DNA of 64,000 nucleotides from Aedes albopictus (GCF_035046485.1 NC_085138.1:328348129-328412128); one strand, 5' to 3'. Shown: positions 11,446 to 22,175, counted from the first letter of the stretch. Made by a program: numbers and translations. Notes: a model not told the origin generated them from the letters alone.

Positions 11446-12345
11446 GCATGATAAAGACGGAGGCCTCTCGACGGACGGACGTGAGGTGATCGAAAGGTAG
11501 AAGCAGCACTTTGATTAGCACCTGAATGGCGTGGAGGACGTAGGCACGGGAGACCACGGCAACGGAGGAAATGACGACGCCAGTTCAGCGGAGGAGGGAA
11601 ATGAACCAACTCCCACGCTGAGGGAAGTTAAGGATGCCATTCACCAGCTCAAAACCAACAAAGCAGCTGGTAAGGATGGTATCGCAGCTGAACTCATCAA
11701 GATGGGCCCAGAAAAGTTGGCCACCTGTCTGCACCGGCTGATAGTCAGGATCTGGGAAACCGGGAACCTGGGAATGCTGCCTACAAAGTGCTATCCCAGA
11801 TCATCTTCCGTCGTCTGTCACCTAAAACGAATGAGTGTGGGAAGTTATCAAGGCGGCTTCATCGACGGCCGGTCACAATGGACCAGATCTTCACCGTATG
11901 GTAAATCCTTCAGAAAAGCCGTGAAAACCAGGTCCCAACGCATCACCTGTTCATCGACTTCAAGGCGGCATACGACAGTATCGACCGCGCAGAGCTATAG
12001 AGAATCATGGACGAAAACGGCTTTCCTGGGAAGCTGACTAGACTGATTAAAGCAACGATGGACGGTGGGCAAAACTGCGTAAGGGTTTCGGGTGAACTAT
12101 CCAGTTCATTCGAATCTCGTCGGGGACTGCGACAAGGTGATGAACTCTCATGCCTACTATTCAACATCGCTCTGGAAGGTGTGATGCGACGAGCCGGGCT
12201 CAACAGCCGGGGAACGATTTTCTCAAAATCCGGTCAATTTGTGTGCTTTGCGGACGACATGGACATTATTGCCAGAACATTTGGAACGGTGGCAGAGCTG
12301 TACACCCACCTGAAACGCAAAGCCTGCTCGACGAGGCGTTACGCT
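11446..12345 (+). pseudogene. RTE reverse transcriptase fragment
   Basis: Resumption of RTE copy 1. The frame from 11531 encodes LREVKDAIHQLKTNKAAGKDGIAAEL-type sequence (start of the RT fingers), then frame breaks near 11770 and 11990. The frame from 12007 encodes MDENGFPGKLTRLIKATMDG, SRRGLRQGDELSCLLFNIAL and FADDMDI, the catalytic Asp pair of the RT palm. It ends about 30 residues later in unrelated sequence. The region has several frameshifts and lacks thumb and C-terminus, so it is dead. Confidence 0.8.
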
Positions 12346-13534
12346 TCTTTGGCATTTTGTCACGACGTTCCTAAAGGTTTGGCACTAAGACAGCCCGTTA
12401 TTTTGCCAAAACTTGCTTTGAGGTAGCACTATAGGTTCATATAATAATTTAATATAATAATTATAATAATAATTTTGACAATTGACCTATATGGGGAGAA
12501 ATGTTACTTTTCCTTAAGGAATAATAACACGGACTATTTTTCCGCGCGGAAAAAGTGACAGCTTCATTTGATTTGCACGGGAAGCGTTACTGGCGTTCCT
12601 TACTTGCCATCTGCGAACAGCTCAAGTAGTTTTGAAGCGGAATCATTACTTGATCATTACTTGTCCTATCTTTTTGCACAGTACGTACGAAGTGGAAACT
12701 AGCCATTACTGGTTACTTGGGTGTAGATCTACCGAAAACAAAAACAAATTGATATGCGAGGTGCAATTAATCATGTTTATTTGTCTCATCCAAACACATT
12801 TATAACACACCAGCTCTTCTAAAAAAACTTCCAAATTGGGATTTGAACTCATGATCTTCCAATCAATCGTCGCATGCCTTACCATCCATGCCATCCTGGA
12901 ATTGGGACGTCGGTCACTGAGATCTAAACATCTTCCCAAAGCTGTGAAATATCAATATTCAGATTTATGGAAGGTTGAAAATATTTGCCAAAAAAGTTAT
13001 GAAGACAACTACAAACTTTTGAAATTGCTACGGAAATCAGCAAATGTCTCAAATATTTTGCATTGATGTGCAACAAACATCAACTCATATTTAACACTGA
13101 AGAACTATTCTATTATCATCAAGATATATACAGATGAATGTGCTAATTTGTACATAAACTGAACAAAGAGCACAAAAGAGGTCTTGTTAAACAATTTTGT
13201 AAAGGAATTGCTGCAAGTCGAACAGAAAGCTTATTACTCTTAAAAAGTGTTTTTAATTATCATATTAATACCGTTACGAAAAGCTGAACATTGGCAACTT
13301 TTTCAATTGAAAAAGCATGTGTACAGTAATATGTACAGCATAATTTTAGTACCGCAATCATTGCTATCATAAAGCAACAATTCAGCATTAATGCTTGCTT
13401 GTGGATTGCGATTGTTAGCTAGGGCATTCGTTTTTAATAAGTGGTTCATATAAAAGTCAAAATCTGGAGAAGGAGGACAAAATTAGCAGGATTAAAATCC
13501 ATGTTGTCTGTTTAAACAAGTGTAACACTCAATA
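12346..13534. other. no gene; contains one dispersed repeat
   Basis: AT-rich DNA. The stretch 12478-12705 (TATGGGGAGAAATGTTACTT ... CAGTACGTACGAAGTGGAAA) recurs at 25722-26042, there interrupted by a foldback element. Nothing else was recognised; the remaining frames are short and random. Confidence 0.6.
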
Positions 13535-14004
13535 CCCTAGCAAAACTTAACAACAAAATGATAGCAAATCATAAACTTGATTTGTATTCAGCAGCAAATT
13601 GATATCAGTTTGTCTTGGCTAAATTTGATTTCAAATTTAGATTTCGTTCTGCTGTCACTTCCGTCACTTTAAACTATTGTAAAAATTAGGTTATTTCAAA
13701 ACTTATGGACAACCATGTATAATATACTCTAAGAATATGCCATTAGTTTAATTATTTTATGGCATTTAGGATTCCATATCAAACGAAAAACCCGCATATT
13801 TAACGGTTTTTCTATTTTTTCGTACTGATAGCAAAAATAGTTGTCAATTTGCTATCACCGATAGTAGGAATTGTTTTAGATTGCTGTTACGAGAACATTT
13901 TTCTGCTATCATTTTTGATATTAAAACGGCAACCTGAGTTATCATAATTTGCAATATCACAACATCAAAATTTGTTTTCAATTTGCAGTCAAACTTTGCT
14001 CGGG
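13535..14004. mobile_element. 470-bp TA-flanked MITE, copy 1
   Basis: Starts CCCTAGCAAAACTT and ends AAACTTTGCTCGGG, which are imperfect inverted repeats. TA dinucleotides flank it at 13533-13534 and 14005-14006. A relative lies at 44051-44541, inside an RTE coding region. The TA duplication points to the Tc1/mariner superfamily as the mobilising source (inference). Confidence 0.75.
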
Positions 14005-14006
14005 TA

Positions 14007-16670
14007 TCTAGTTTCATCACAATATGTATCCAGTTCAACTCATGCATTGAAATTTGTTTGTCTCAATAACACTAGTTTACAGCATTTTTGAACTCGGTAA
14101 ACTGATGATCATTTTTGGTGTAGAATCATGCCCTGAGTTCGAAAACGCGAAAGAAAAAAAATACAGTAGAGCGGATTTTTTTTCGACTTTCCATACAAGG
14201 TTGATGATTTGAAATCGATTTTTGTTCTATTTTTAAGCAAAGTCACTCACTTCAAACATCTCACTCTCCGTAATCAATGCTCCAATTGAGCTGAAATTTT
14301 TACTGTAACTCGCCTACATATGATATGTCAAATAAACGTCGAGAAAGAGTTTTTAAATTGTTTTTTTTTTCATTGAAAAAAAATCAATTTCTTCAAAAAA
14401 AATTGGGAATTTTGCTAAAATTGAAGGATATCTTCCCAAAAATTCGCCCATATCTTGGATTTCATCAATCTGACTCAAAACCTGTATTCAGATGATCGAA
14501 TGCTTTTGTATTCAGCTTTTAATTTATGGAAAAAGTTTTTAAATTGGTTGAACAAAATGCGATATTTTTGAATTTTAGTGAATAACATATTTTGAAAAGT
14601 TATAAAGCTCGATATTGAGCTAAAACTCAAAAACTGTTCTACTTTAAATTTTTTGAAGGTCGGTTTCGAAATCAGCGCTAAATTGTGCTTCAAAAATTTT
14701 GGTCGTTGACAGAAGTTCACGACTTTCGTTTTATTTTGTAAACTAGTGTAATTTAATCAGTTTCAGTACACCTACCTTCCGCACTATCAAAGCTACCCCA
14801 TTTTTCGGTAACAGTTTGTCCACACGTGCTAAAAATAGCCGATATACTATCCACCAGCAAACATTCAACCAGACCGCAAACGAAATGTAAACACCGGTCA
14901 CCTTGGTTCGCTCCAGCCGAATAAACCACCAAAATCACACATAGCACAGGAAACTTCACGTTTTCATACAGATAATCAGTAGTGATATCAGTTACTAGGT
15001 AAATAGTTCGTTCGCTATAGTAGCGAAATCATTAAACCAAAGGGATTCCCGCGCTTGGTGGTTCACTGTATGACTCGAGTCGCGTGTCGTGCTTAATCCA
15101 GTTACAACATTGTGTCACCACTGCCGTATGGTATTCCCATTAAACCGCGCAATCTGTGGATGAACCCGGTTATGCGTTCAAGGTTGAGCCTTTACTTTCA
15201 TAAATTTTGGTTTAGTGTTTTGGTATTGATTCAAGTGTTGTCGTAGAAATGTCTGAGGCTCAAATATTTAAATATTATGTGTTTTCATTTATCAGACATG
15301 CGAGATTTCAATTCGGAACCGACCCCCTTACCATATCAAACTAAAAAAGGGGTAAAATTCTATCACTCTCCGTTGTAACCGGCGCATCGAGCATCCAATT
15401 CAAAACAGCGTGCATTGCAGCGGTGCTAACCACACAAGCACGCAAACATGTGGCAATCGATGGAGACGGACGGCAATTATGAACTTGCTGATGTCGTCGG
15501 TGAAGTGCCTCTAGTGAGGCGCCTGAACGAATCCACGTGTTTTCCAAATTCTGCGAAATTTCTCTCCTCCCGTGCACCAGTCCGTGTGGATGGGCTTGTG
15601 CAACAGTGCTGGATGCCAAAGAATGACGAAACTCTTGGTATAGGGAAAATCATTTCCTCGCAGGCAGGATATCGATTGAAACGTAATTTTTATGTTGCAG
15701 ACTTTTGAGAATACTTACTACATGCTGTTTTGAAATATGGTTATCTTGCTTGTTCCAGCTTTAATAAATTACGTTTGTTCTAATAACTGTTGGATACCAC
15801 TCAGAAACACTTAAAAAACAGTTCCCCTAAAACAAAATTTCCATTCAAACGAAAAGGCAACTCTACTTCAATCTACACCGGTTGAATTGCACACGTATAC
15901 TGGACTGGCAGACTATACAAAGTAGAATGAACCCTCTCTCATTTGCCACCTCTTCAAACAGCAATGTTAGTATGGTGTTCAGAATCGAGCATGGCGCTTC
16001 TCTCATTCAGCACTGAGCTCAGAGCTGTAGCATGGCAGTAATACCATACTAGCAAAAAAGCGTCCGTTCCATCGCACATTGCGTTGGTAAACATAAACAT
16101 CGAGCGAGAGAAGCATGCTGCCACTGACTGGCATTGCAAATTCTTGTATTGGAACCACGATTGGACTAATACAGTTCAAGCTATGCGGTGTGTTGCTGTC
16201 GGGACTTCAGGGAAACAGAATGTACATTATGCTAAACGTTCTTAGCCATTATCTGTGGTTGTGCGATTGATATGCTGTAGGGATATGAATGATTTCATCA
16301 TTCAAGAATAACACCAACATTAAAATGATTGAGTATTGAGGAAATGAGCTTGTGTGTTATGCGAAACATGTTGCGTTGTGCAAATCGGCACAGGCAGACC
16401 ATGATAATGCGAATTCATATTCAAAAATTGATTTGGTGGATATTTATGCTATTCATGATGGCTATTTGGGTGATTTTCGCTTAAACCAGGCTGCCATTTA
16501 CATAAAGTCTGGGATTTCAAAATGTCTTGCTTATTCGCTAGAATATGATAAAAAAAAGGATGAAAACCACTTTGGTTGGGTTAAATTGATGGACCCCTCG
16601 TTTGCCAAGAGGCTGACAAGGTGACCAAAATGACAATTTTTCATTAAATTGCGCCTAATTTATCGCATAC
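14007..16670. other. no supported gene over 2.6 kb
   Basis: AT-rich at 14007-14750, then more mixed composition to 16670. Open frames at 14753-14959 (minus), 15448-15708 (plus), 15341-15619 (minus) and 16352-16624 (plus) were read through; none shows a recognisable domain, and the first has no ATG. A real exon at 15430-15710 or 16350-16624 cannot be excluded from sequence alone. Confidence 0.4.
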
Positions 16671-16840
16671 TACAGGTCGGACTCGATTATCCGGAGTATC
16701 GATTTTTATTTCACTCCGGATAATCGAATTCTCCGGATAATCGAATCGCATATAAAAATAAAATCAAAATTCAAAAACGTATAAAAATATATTATTATTT
16801 TATTTTCATGAAGCAGTGGCGTAGCCAGAAATTCGAATAA

Positions 16841-16990
16841 GGGATCGTCCATAAATTACGTAAAAAAACTTTTTTTGCTGCTTCCCCTAGTCACACTTTT
16901 TATATAAGTTTTCTGAAGTTTTAATGGGTCATCACAATTTGCTGCATCCCCCCGCCCTCTCAAAATGTGACGTAATTTTTGGACATTCCC
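16841..16990. mobile_element. 150-bp MITE (GGGATCGTCCATAAATTACG)
   Basis: GGGATCGTCCATAAATTACG at the left is inverted at the right as ACGTAATTTTTGGACATTCCC. A shorter relative lies at 21641-21721. No coding capacity. TAA on the left flank is not matched on the right. Confidence 0.65.
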
Positions 16991-17005
16991 TTTGTATGCT
17001 GTATT

Positions 17006-17182
17006 TGTTGAGGATCTAGCAATCGTTGAATCATAGATCACAGCAACCATCGATATGAAACGTCCAACTTTTTCTGTTCATTCCTATCATAACCGTTATC
17101 CTTATCACACGTTCAAATAAAACCATTCATACGTTATCGTCGTGTATCTTTTCCTGGCTTTGAAGAAGTACGGACCTCGACA
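17006..17182 (+). repeat. 5' LTR of the copia element
   Basis: 177 bp, begins TGTTGAGGATCTAGC and ends CCTCGACA, the usual TG...CA. It contains AATAAA at about 17115, the likely polyadenylation signal. It should carry the promoter for the genomic transcript. Identical to 21131-21307. Confidence 0.97.
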
Positions 17183-17191
17183 GGTTATGGG
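17183..17191 (+). other. primer binding site, overlapping the gag start codon
   Basis: GGTTATGGG follows the 5' LTR directly. The same bases begin the Drosophila copia primer site, which pairs with the anticodon stem-loop of a cleaved initiator methionine tRNA (established knowledge, recalled). The ATG inside it (17187-17189) is also the first methionine of gag. Confidence 0.75.
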
Positions 17192-17771
17192 TGACAAGCA
17201 GAAAGAAGTATCCGTCCACGGAATTCCACAATTCTCGGGAAGCGGCTACGATACTTGGAAGTTCCGCGTACAAGTGTTCCTCGAAGCCTCGAAAGTTTGG
17301 GACGCTGTGGTGAAGGATGTTCCAGCGGACGCCGGAGAAGCAGACAAGTTTAGGGACATGGACTGCAAGGCAAAGTCCCTGCTGGTGAGCCTGATTTCGG
17401 ACGAATATCTTGGATGTATCCGCGACAAGTCTACGACCAAGGAAATGTGGAAAGTTCTGGAAGATACATTTGCCAAGAAGTCGGCCGGGAAGCAAACGGT
17501 GATCAGGAAGCAGATAGCGCGTCTTCAGTTGAAGGAAGGGACATCGTTGCGCGCCCACCTTCTGAAGTTCGAAGATCTCATTCGGCAGCTCCGAGTAGCT
17601 GGTTCAAGACTTGAAGAAAGCGACGTTTGTGCTGCATTAAGCTTGACTCTTCCGGAATCGTATGACCCCTTGATGACGGCCCTGGAGAACTTGCCAGAAA
17701 ACGAATTAACCTACGAGCTGATTGCTGAGCGACGAATCAAAACGATTGGATCGGATGCACAGTTACGATGA
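17187..17771 (+). CDS. copia gag
   Basis: A 194-residue frame from ATG 17187, which lies four bases after the LTR and inside the primer site. An open extension upstream to 17142 lies in the LTR. The sequence is a copia-type Gag: FSGSGYDTWKFRVQVFLEAS near residue 15, then WDAV, AKSLLVSLISDEYL, MWKVLEDTF, LRAHLLKFEDLIRQLR and a C-terminal LTLPESYDPLMTALENL. Gag forms the virus-like particle in which reverse transcription occurs. It ends at a stop 50 bases into the pol frame; the zinc knuckle normally at the end of Gag is in the next frame (pol residues 42-55), so this copy makes Gag without the knuckle unless the ribosome shifts +1. Confidence 0.9.
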   Translation: MGDKQKEVSVHGIPQFSGSGYDTWKFRVQVFLEASKVWDAVVKDVPADAGEADKFRDMDCKAKSLLVSLISDEYLGCIRDKSTTKEMWKVLEDTFAKKSAGKQTVIRKQIARLQLKEGTSLRAHLLKFEDLIRQLRVAGSRLEESDVCAALSLTLPESYDPLMTALENLPENELTYELIAERRIKTIGSDAQLR

Positions 17772-20700
17772 AACCCCTACTGCATTTGCTGGTGACCATC
17801 GGGACCATCGGAAGAAGCAAGGAAGCGACAAGTTCAACGGAAAATGCCATGCCTGTGGCAAACGCGGCCACATGAAGAAGGATTGCCGGAAGAAGACCAA
17901 CGCCAACGTCGCCACCGGATCAAGATCAGTAGTTTTCATGGCGGACAGTGCAGCAAGCATGAAGAAAAGCGGTGAGAAACTTGAATTCCTGCTGGACTCA
18001 GGAGCCAGCGACCATATGGTAAACTCGAAGCGGCATTTTTCATCCATTGGAGAATTGAAACAACCAGTATACATCGACGTAGCGAAGAACGGAGAATCCC
18101 TAGTTGCCAAGGAAGCAGGTGTCATCAGTGGAATGAGCAACCGTGGCGTTCGGATGCAAGCCCAAGATGTCCTGTACGTTCCGACCCTCAGGGAGAATCT
18201 CATGTCGGTGAAGAAGCTCACCAAGGCTGGCGTACAAGTACTCTTCAACGAGAAGGTTGTGACGCTCAAGATGAATGATGAAGTGATCGGGACGGCATTT
18301 TTGCGAGGTAATCTCTACGTACTGGAACTATCGGTGGAACGGGGAAGCGCAAGCTTGGCTGAAGTGGACAGCGCCACGCTCTGGCATCGTCGTCTTGGTC
18401 ATATCAGTGACACTGGAATGGCAACTCTGGTGCGCGAGAAGTTGGCCCGCGATGTTCGTTTCAAGCCGGAGAAGATCCAGTTCTGCGACGTGTGTGTCCT
18501 GGGGAAGCACAGCCGGGAGCCGTTCAACGGAACGAGGGACAGGGCAGCTCGTCCTTTGGAACGAATCCACTCGGACGTGTGTGGACCAATCGACCCGCCA
18601 TCTTGGGAAGGACATCGCTACTTTGTAACATTCATCGATGATCATTCCCATTTTGCTGTGGTGTACCCGTTACGGAGAAAATCGGAAGTCTTTGAAACAT
18701 TTCGGGAATTCGAAGCGATGGCTACAGCGGCGTGCGGAACGAAGATCTCCAAACTCACCGTGGACCAGGGACGAGAGTACTGCTCGAATAACCAGAAGAA
18801 ATACTACAAAGCGATGGGAATCCAGGTCGAGCCGACGGTAGCCTATTCACCCCAACAAAATGGGGTTGCGGAACGATTCAACAGGACGCTAATCGAAAAG
18901 GTACGACCGATGCTGATTGGGTCCAAGGCTCCGAAGTCGTTGTGGAGTGAAGCTTTGCTGTCGGCCGTGTTCATTGTGAATCGAAGCCCAACTTCTGCAG
19001 TACCAAGGAACGTAACACCAGCTGAACTTTGGTATAGGAAGAAGCCAAGCCTGGAGAAACTACGTGTTTTTGGCTGTCAAGCGTTCGCATGGATACCGAA
19101 TCAACACAGGAAGAAACTTGATGCGAAGAGTCGCCAATTGTTCATGGTCGGATACGCGCCCAATGGCTACAGGCTGTGGGACAAGGATGCTAGAAAAATC
19201 GTAATCGCTCGTGACGTCAAGTTTAACGAAAACTGTTTTCCATGGACCAAAGAGAACACCATTGAAGAAAGGCTAGTCGTACCCGTAATCTATGAGCATG
19301 AGGGGGAAGAGCACACCGAACCAGCCGTTGAAGATGCCATTCAAGTAGGACCTGATGACGATGATGCTCAAGATGACGATGATGTTCAAGTCCCTCCCGG
19401 AAACGATTATGCGGATGCATCGGATCCAGATGACTCTGCGCTCCCTTCGCACTCAGATCTGGACTTGTCTTCTGGCCCTAGTGGCGAGCAGTCCACGAGG
19501 CGCGGCGAACGGGAGCGCCGTTTTCCCGGTAAGTTCCTAAATTATCTTACTGGATTTAAAGCCGATGCTGTTAGCCCTCCTTCCTTATCAGATGTGCCCG
19601 ATACGTACAACGAGATCAGCGCTCGTGATGACCGTGACCGGTGGTACCAGGCGGTGCATGACGAATTGAACTCCATGAGGACCAACAATGTATGGAAACT
19701 GGTAGCGTGTCCGGCCGGTGTGAAGCCACTGAAATCAAAATGGGTTTTCCGATTGAAGCAGAACGAGACCGGACAGCAAGTTCGATATAAGGCGAGACTA
19801 GTGGTCAAAGGCTTCCTACAACGTCCGGGGATTGATTTTGAAGATACATTTGCACCAGTAGCCAAGCTGTCCACCGTTCGCGTAATTCTGGCTGTTGCTG
19901 TTAATCAAGCTTTTCATCTACACACGATGGACGTCAAAACGGCTTTTCTCCATGGAGTGCTGAAAGAGGATCTCTATATGGAAGTACCGCAAGGCGTAAA
20001 AGCAAGTCCAGGCCACGTATGCAAGCTTCAGAGGTCGCTGTATGGCCTGAAACAAGCACCACGATGCTGGAATGACAAGTTCAACTCCACACTGCTGAAA
20101 CTAGGATTTCGAAGATCAAATCATGACTACTGTCTCTATGTATCCACAACTGAAGGCGACGAAGTCTACTTGGTGCTTTACGTAGATGATCTGCTCATAG
20201 CAGGCAGGAATATTCGGACCATCGAGAAGCTGAAGCGCCGTCTGTCGGAGGAATTCGAAATGACCGACTGCGGTGAAGCAAAGTTTTTCCTGGGAATGCG
20301 ATTGGAATACAACCGACGCGATGGAGAACTGAAGCTGTCTCAGGAGGCTGCTGCCGTGAAAATCCTGGAGAAGTTCGGAATGGCCGAATGTAATCCCAGC
20401 AAAAACCCAATGGAGAAAGGTCTTCAATTAAGCCGTGATGGAAACCGTACTTCTCAGCCATACAGGGAATCTTTAGGCAGCCTGATGTATCAAATGTTAT
20501 GCGTTCGACCCGATTTGTGTTACCCAGTTGGCTACATGGGAAGGTTCCAACAGTCACCAACGGAGGACCACTGGCAGGCGTTGAAGCGGATTATGCGATA
20601 TCTGAAAGGTACAACGACTATGGGATTAGTTTTCAAGAGACACGAAGATAGCAGACCACTCGTAGGATTTGTGGACGCTGACTGGGCTTCAGATTCAGAA

Positions 20701-21123
20701 GATCGAAAATCAGTAACCGGATTCCTGTTCAAAGTGTTCGGTTCAACGGTATCCTGGGCAAGTCGGAAACAATCAACAGTTTCAATGTCCTCGAGTGAAG
20801 CGGAATATGTTGCACTGAGTGCTGCTGTTTCAGAAGGAGTCTGGTTGGCCGGCGTACTGGAAGACCTCAAGTGCAAACCATCGACAGCCCCTGTGATCAT
20901 CTTCGAAGATAACCGAGGCTGCATTGGATTGGCAAAGAATGCTGAGTCGAAACGGATCAAACACCTCGATATCAAGCATCACTTCATCAAGGACCACGTA
21001 GCTGCCGGTACCATCAAAATTGAACCAATCAGCTCCGCCGAGCAGCAAGCTGACCTTCTAACTAAGGCTTTGGATGTTTCCAGATTTCAGTATCTTAGAA
21101 ATAGGATCGGAGTCACCGATTGA
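17722..21123 (+). CDS. copia pol (zinc knuckle, protease, integrase, RT, RNase H)
   Basis: A 1133-residue open frame, +1 relative to gag and overlapping it by 50 bases; its first ATG is probably not a true start. Domains in order: CCHC knuckle CHACGKRGHMKKDC (42-55); protease DSGAS (92-96); GAG-pre-integrase/HHCC zone WHRRLGH ... CDVCVLGKH; integrase core with D285, D348 and E384 (D,D-35-E); RT with YVDD at 820-823; copia RNase H with FVDADW (D985), SSSEAEY and EDNRGC. It has no internal stop. In copia elements gag and pol are usually one frame, so the shift is most simply a one- or two-base mutation; programmed +1 shifting is the alternative. The stop overlaps the polypurine tract. Confidence 0.95.
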   Translation: MLSDESKRLDRMHSYDETPTAFAGDHRDHRKKQGSDKFNGKCHACGKRGHMKKDCRKKTNANVATGSRSVVFMADSAASMKKSGEKLEFLLDSGASDHMVNSKRHFSSIGELKQPVYIDVAKNGESLVAKEAGVISGMSNRGVRMQAQDVLYVPTLRENLMSVKKLTKAGVQVLFNEKVVTLKMNDEVIGTAFLRGNLYVLELSVERGSASLAEVDSATLWHRRLGHISDTGMATLVREKLARDVRFKPEKIQFCDVCVLGKHSREPFNGTRDRAARPLERIHSDVCGPIDPPSWEGHRYFVTFIDDHSHFAVVYPLRRKSEVFETFREFEAMATAACGTKISKLTVDQGREYCSNNQKKYYKAMGIQVEPTVAYSPQQNGVAERFNRTLIEKVRPMLIGSKAPKSLWSEALLSAVFIVNRSPTSAVPRNVTPAELWYRKKPSLEKLRVFGCQAFAWIPNQHRKKLDAKSRQLFMVGYAPNGYRLWDKDARKIVIARDVKFNENCFPWTKENTIEERLVVPVIYEHEGEEHTEPAVEDAIQVGPDDDDAQDDDDVQVPPGNDYADASDPDDSALPSHSDLDLSSGPSGEQSTRRGERERRFPGKFLNYLTGFKADAVSPPSLSDVPDTYNEISARDDRDRWYQAVHDELNSMRTNNVWKLVACPAGVKPLKSKWVFRLKQNETGQQVRYKARLVVKGFLQRPGIDFEDTFAPVAKLSTVRVILAVAVNQAFHLHTMDVKTAFLHGVLKEDLYMEVPQGVKASPGHVCKLQRSLYGLKQAPRCWNDKFNSTLLKLGFRRSNHDYCLYVSTTEGDEVYLVLYVDDLLIAGRNIRTIEKLKRRLSEEFEMTDCGEAKFFLGMRLEYNRRDGELKLSQEAAAVKILEKFGMAECNPSKNPMEKGLQLSRDGNRTSQPYRESLGSLMYQMLCVRPDLCYPVGYMGRFQQSPTEDHWQALKRIMRYLKGTTTMGLVFKRHEDSRPLVGFVDADWASDSEDRKSVTGFLFKVFGSTVSWASRKQSTVSMSSSEAEYVALSAAVSEGVWLAGVLEDLKCKPSTAPVIIFEDNRGCIGLAKNAESKRIKHLDIKHHFIKDHVAAGTIKIEPISSAEQQADLLTKALDVSRFQYLRNRIGVTD

Positions 21124-21130
21124 GAGGGGG
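21122..21130 (+). other. polypurine tract
   Basis: GAGAGGGGG lies immediately before the 3' LTR and overlaps the pol stop codon. It primes plus-strand synthesis in LTR elements. Confidence 0.85.
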
Positions 21131-21307
21131 TGTTGAGGATCTAGCAATCGTTGAATCATAGATCACAGCAACCATCGATATGAAACGTCCAACTTTTTCT
21201 GTTCATTCCTATCATAACCGTTATCCTTATCACACGTTCAAATAAAACCATTCATACGTTATCGTCGTGTATCTTTTCCTGGCTTTGAAGAAGTACGGAC
21301 CTCGACA
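21131..21307 (+). repeat. 3' LTR of the copia element
   Basis: 177 bp, identical to the 5' LTR, followed by the GTATT duplication. Confidence 0.97.
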
Positions 21308-21382
21308 GTATTCAATAAGATCCTGATAGTGTTTTAGGTTGATAAGATCGGGGCACTTGTCTGTCAATTTCGAACTAAAAAG

Positions 21383-21599
21383 ACTATTCACACCGTCTTC
21401 AGCCAGAGGCTGCACAGACTGAACACATTACTTACACTAGACAACGGACAACACACAGAACACCCAGTGGCCCAGTGATGAATTTTTCGTTTGACGAAAA
21501 GTTTCAACCGACTGGAGCGGGAATCGAACCCACACTCCGAAGCTTACGATACGCCTAGACGAATGCCGCCGCTAACCGCACGGCCACGAAGCCCACAAA
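21383..21599 (-). mobile_element. tRNA-derived SINE, minus strand
   Basis: Read on the minus strand from 21599, it starts with a tRNA-like head: an A-box-like GTGGCCGTGCGGTTAGCGG and a B box GGTTCGATTCC (21520-21540), followed by an unrelated body containing GTTGAAACTTTTCGTC. TAAAAAG occurs at 21376-21382 and 21600-21606 and may be the target duplication. It resembles tRNA-related mosquito SINEs; the family name is not asserted. Confidence 0.75.
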
Positions 21600-21640
21600 T
21601 AAAAAGGTTCTGGGTTCGGGAAACAAAACATAAACAGTAA

Positions 21641-21721
21641 GGGGCCATCCATAAAGTACGTCACAGAAAAGTACGTATGAACATTTTCAAGTTTAGCGTG
21701 ACGTACTAAATGGATGTTCCC
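21641..21721. mobile_element. 81-bp MITE with TAA duplication
   Basis: GGGGCCATCCATAAAGTACG at the left is inverted at the right (CGTACTAAATGGATGTTCCC). TAA lies on both sides (21638-21640, 21722-21724). Related to the MITE at 16841. A 3-bp TAA duplication suits PIF/Harbinger-type elements. Confidence 0.7.
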
Positions 21722-22175
21722 TAAAGAAGGCATATGGTTGAGGGAAAGGGGTGTGATTTGTGTAAATTGGAGAAAATGTTGAGGGACGAGAAAAAACTTT
21801 TGAAGTGATAGGGACTGTAGTATTGTCGTCGCGGTTGAAACCCGAAATTTCCCCACACGTGACATTCGAGTTTTCTCCAATTCCATACGTGAGTCCCAAC
21901 GTCGGACGTAGTGCACTGGATAGCGGATCTGGCCCTCTGTCCAGCGTGCTTCGCCCGACATACGTCCGACGCACGGTTTGGGAGAAAAATCGATTTTCGC
22001 GTGTCAAAAATTCCGATTTTCAACTGTACGAACAATATGATGGATTCACCCTTAATTTGAGTGTTCTAATCTAGAAACATCCACTTCCGTTTGTCTATAA
22101 TACACACGATACTGGGAGCAGTGATGCCAACCCAACAAACATTTTGGTCAAACTCCTGAAGAAATATAAAAATGT

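Larger units (their letters stand above)
7880..12345 (+). mobile_element. RTE-type non-LTR retrotransposon, copy 1 (degenerate)
   Basis: A plus-strand non-LTR element: a 5' leader with a homopolymer G run at 8040-8054, an apurinic-like endonuclease region from about 8320, a linker to 9497, and reverse transcriptase from about 11446. It is interrupted at 9498-11445 by a reverse-oriented element and ends inside the RT domain without thumb, tail or 3' end. Motifs such as WNCRSL, LALQEV, IGDLNAQVG and FADDMDI, with one ORF carrying both EN and RT, fit the RTE clade; the clade call is from memory of the family. The 5' boundary is approximate. Confidence 0.75.
17006..21307 (+). mobile_element. full-length Ty1/copia LTR retrotransposon
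   Basis: A complete 4302-bp element with two 177-bp LTRs (17006-17182, 21131-21307) that I read as identical base for base. A 5-bp target duplication GTATT lies at 17001-17005 and 21308-21312. The internal region holds a primer binding site, gag, and a pol frame in copia order (protease, integrase, reverse transcriptase, RNase H), then a polypurine tract against the 3' LTR. Identical LTRs mean a recent insertion. The single visible defect is a +1 change of frame between gag and pol near 17722-17771. Confidence 0.97.

Noticed and set aside
14753..14959. Minus-strand frame with a signal-peptide-like start (KFPVLCVILVVYSAGA) followed by cysteines
   Set aside because: The frame begins with GTG, no in-frame ATG precedes it before a stop, and no further exon was found. 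A GTAGGT donor-like site near its end is not enough.
15341..15708. Overlapping frames of 86-92 codons on both strands
   Set aside because: No recognisable domain, no splice context that decides a strand, and each is a shadow of the other.
17142..17186. Upstream extension of gag starting at 17142
   Set aside because: It lies inside the 5' LTR, so it would be part of the repeat; the ATG at 17187 just after the LTR is the sensible start.
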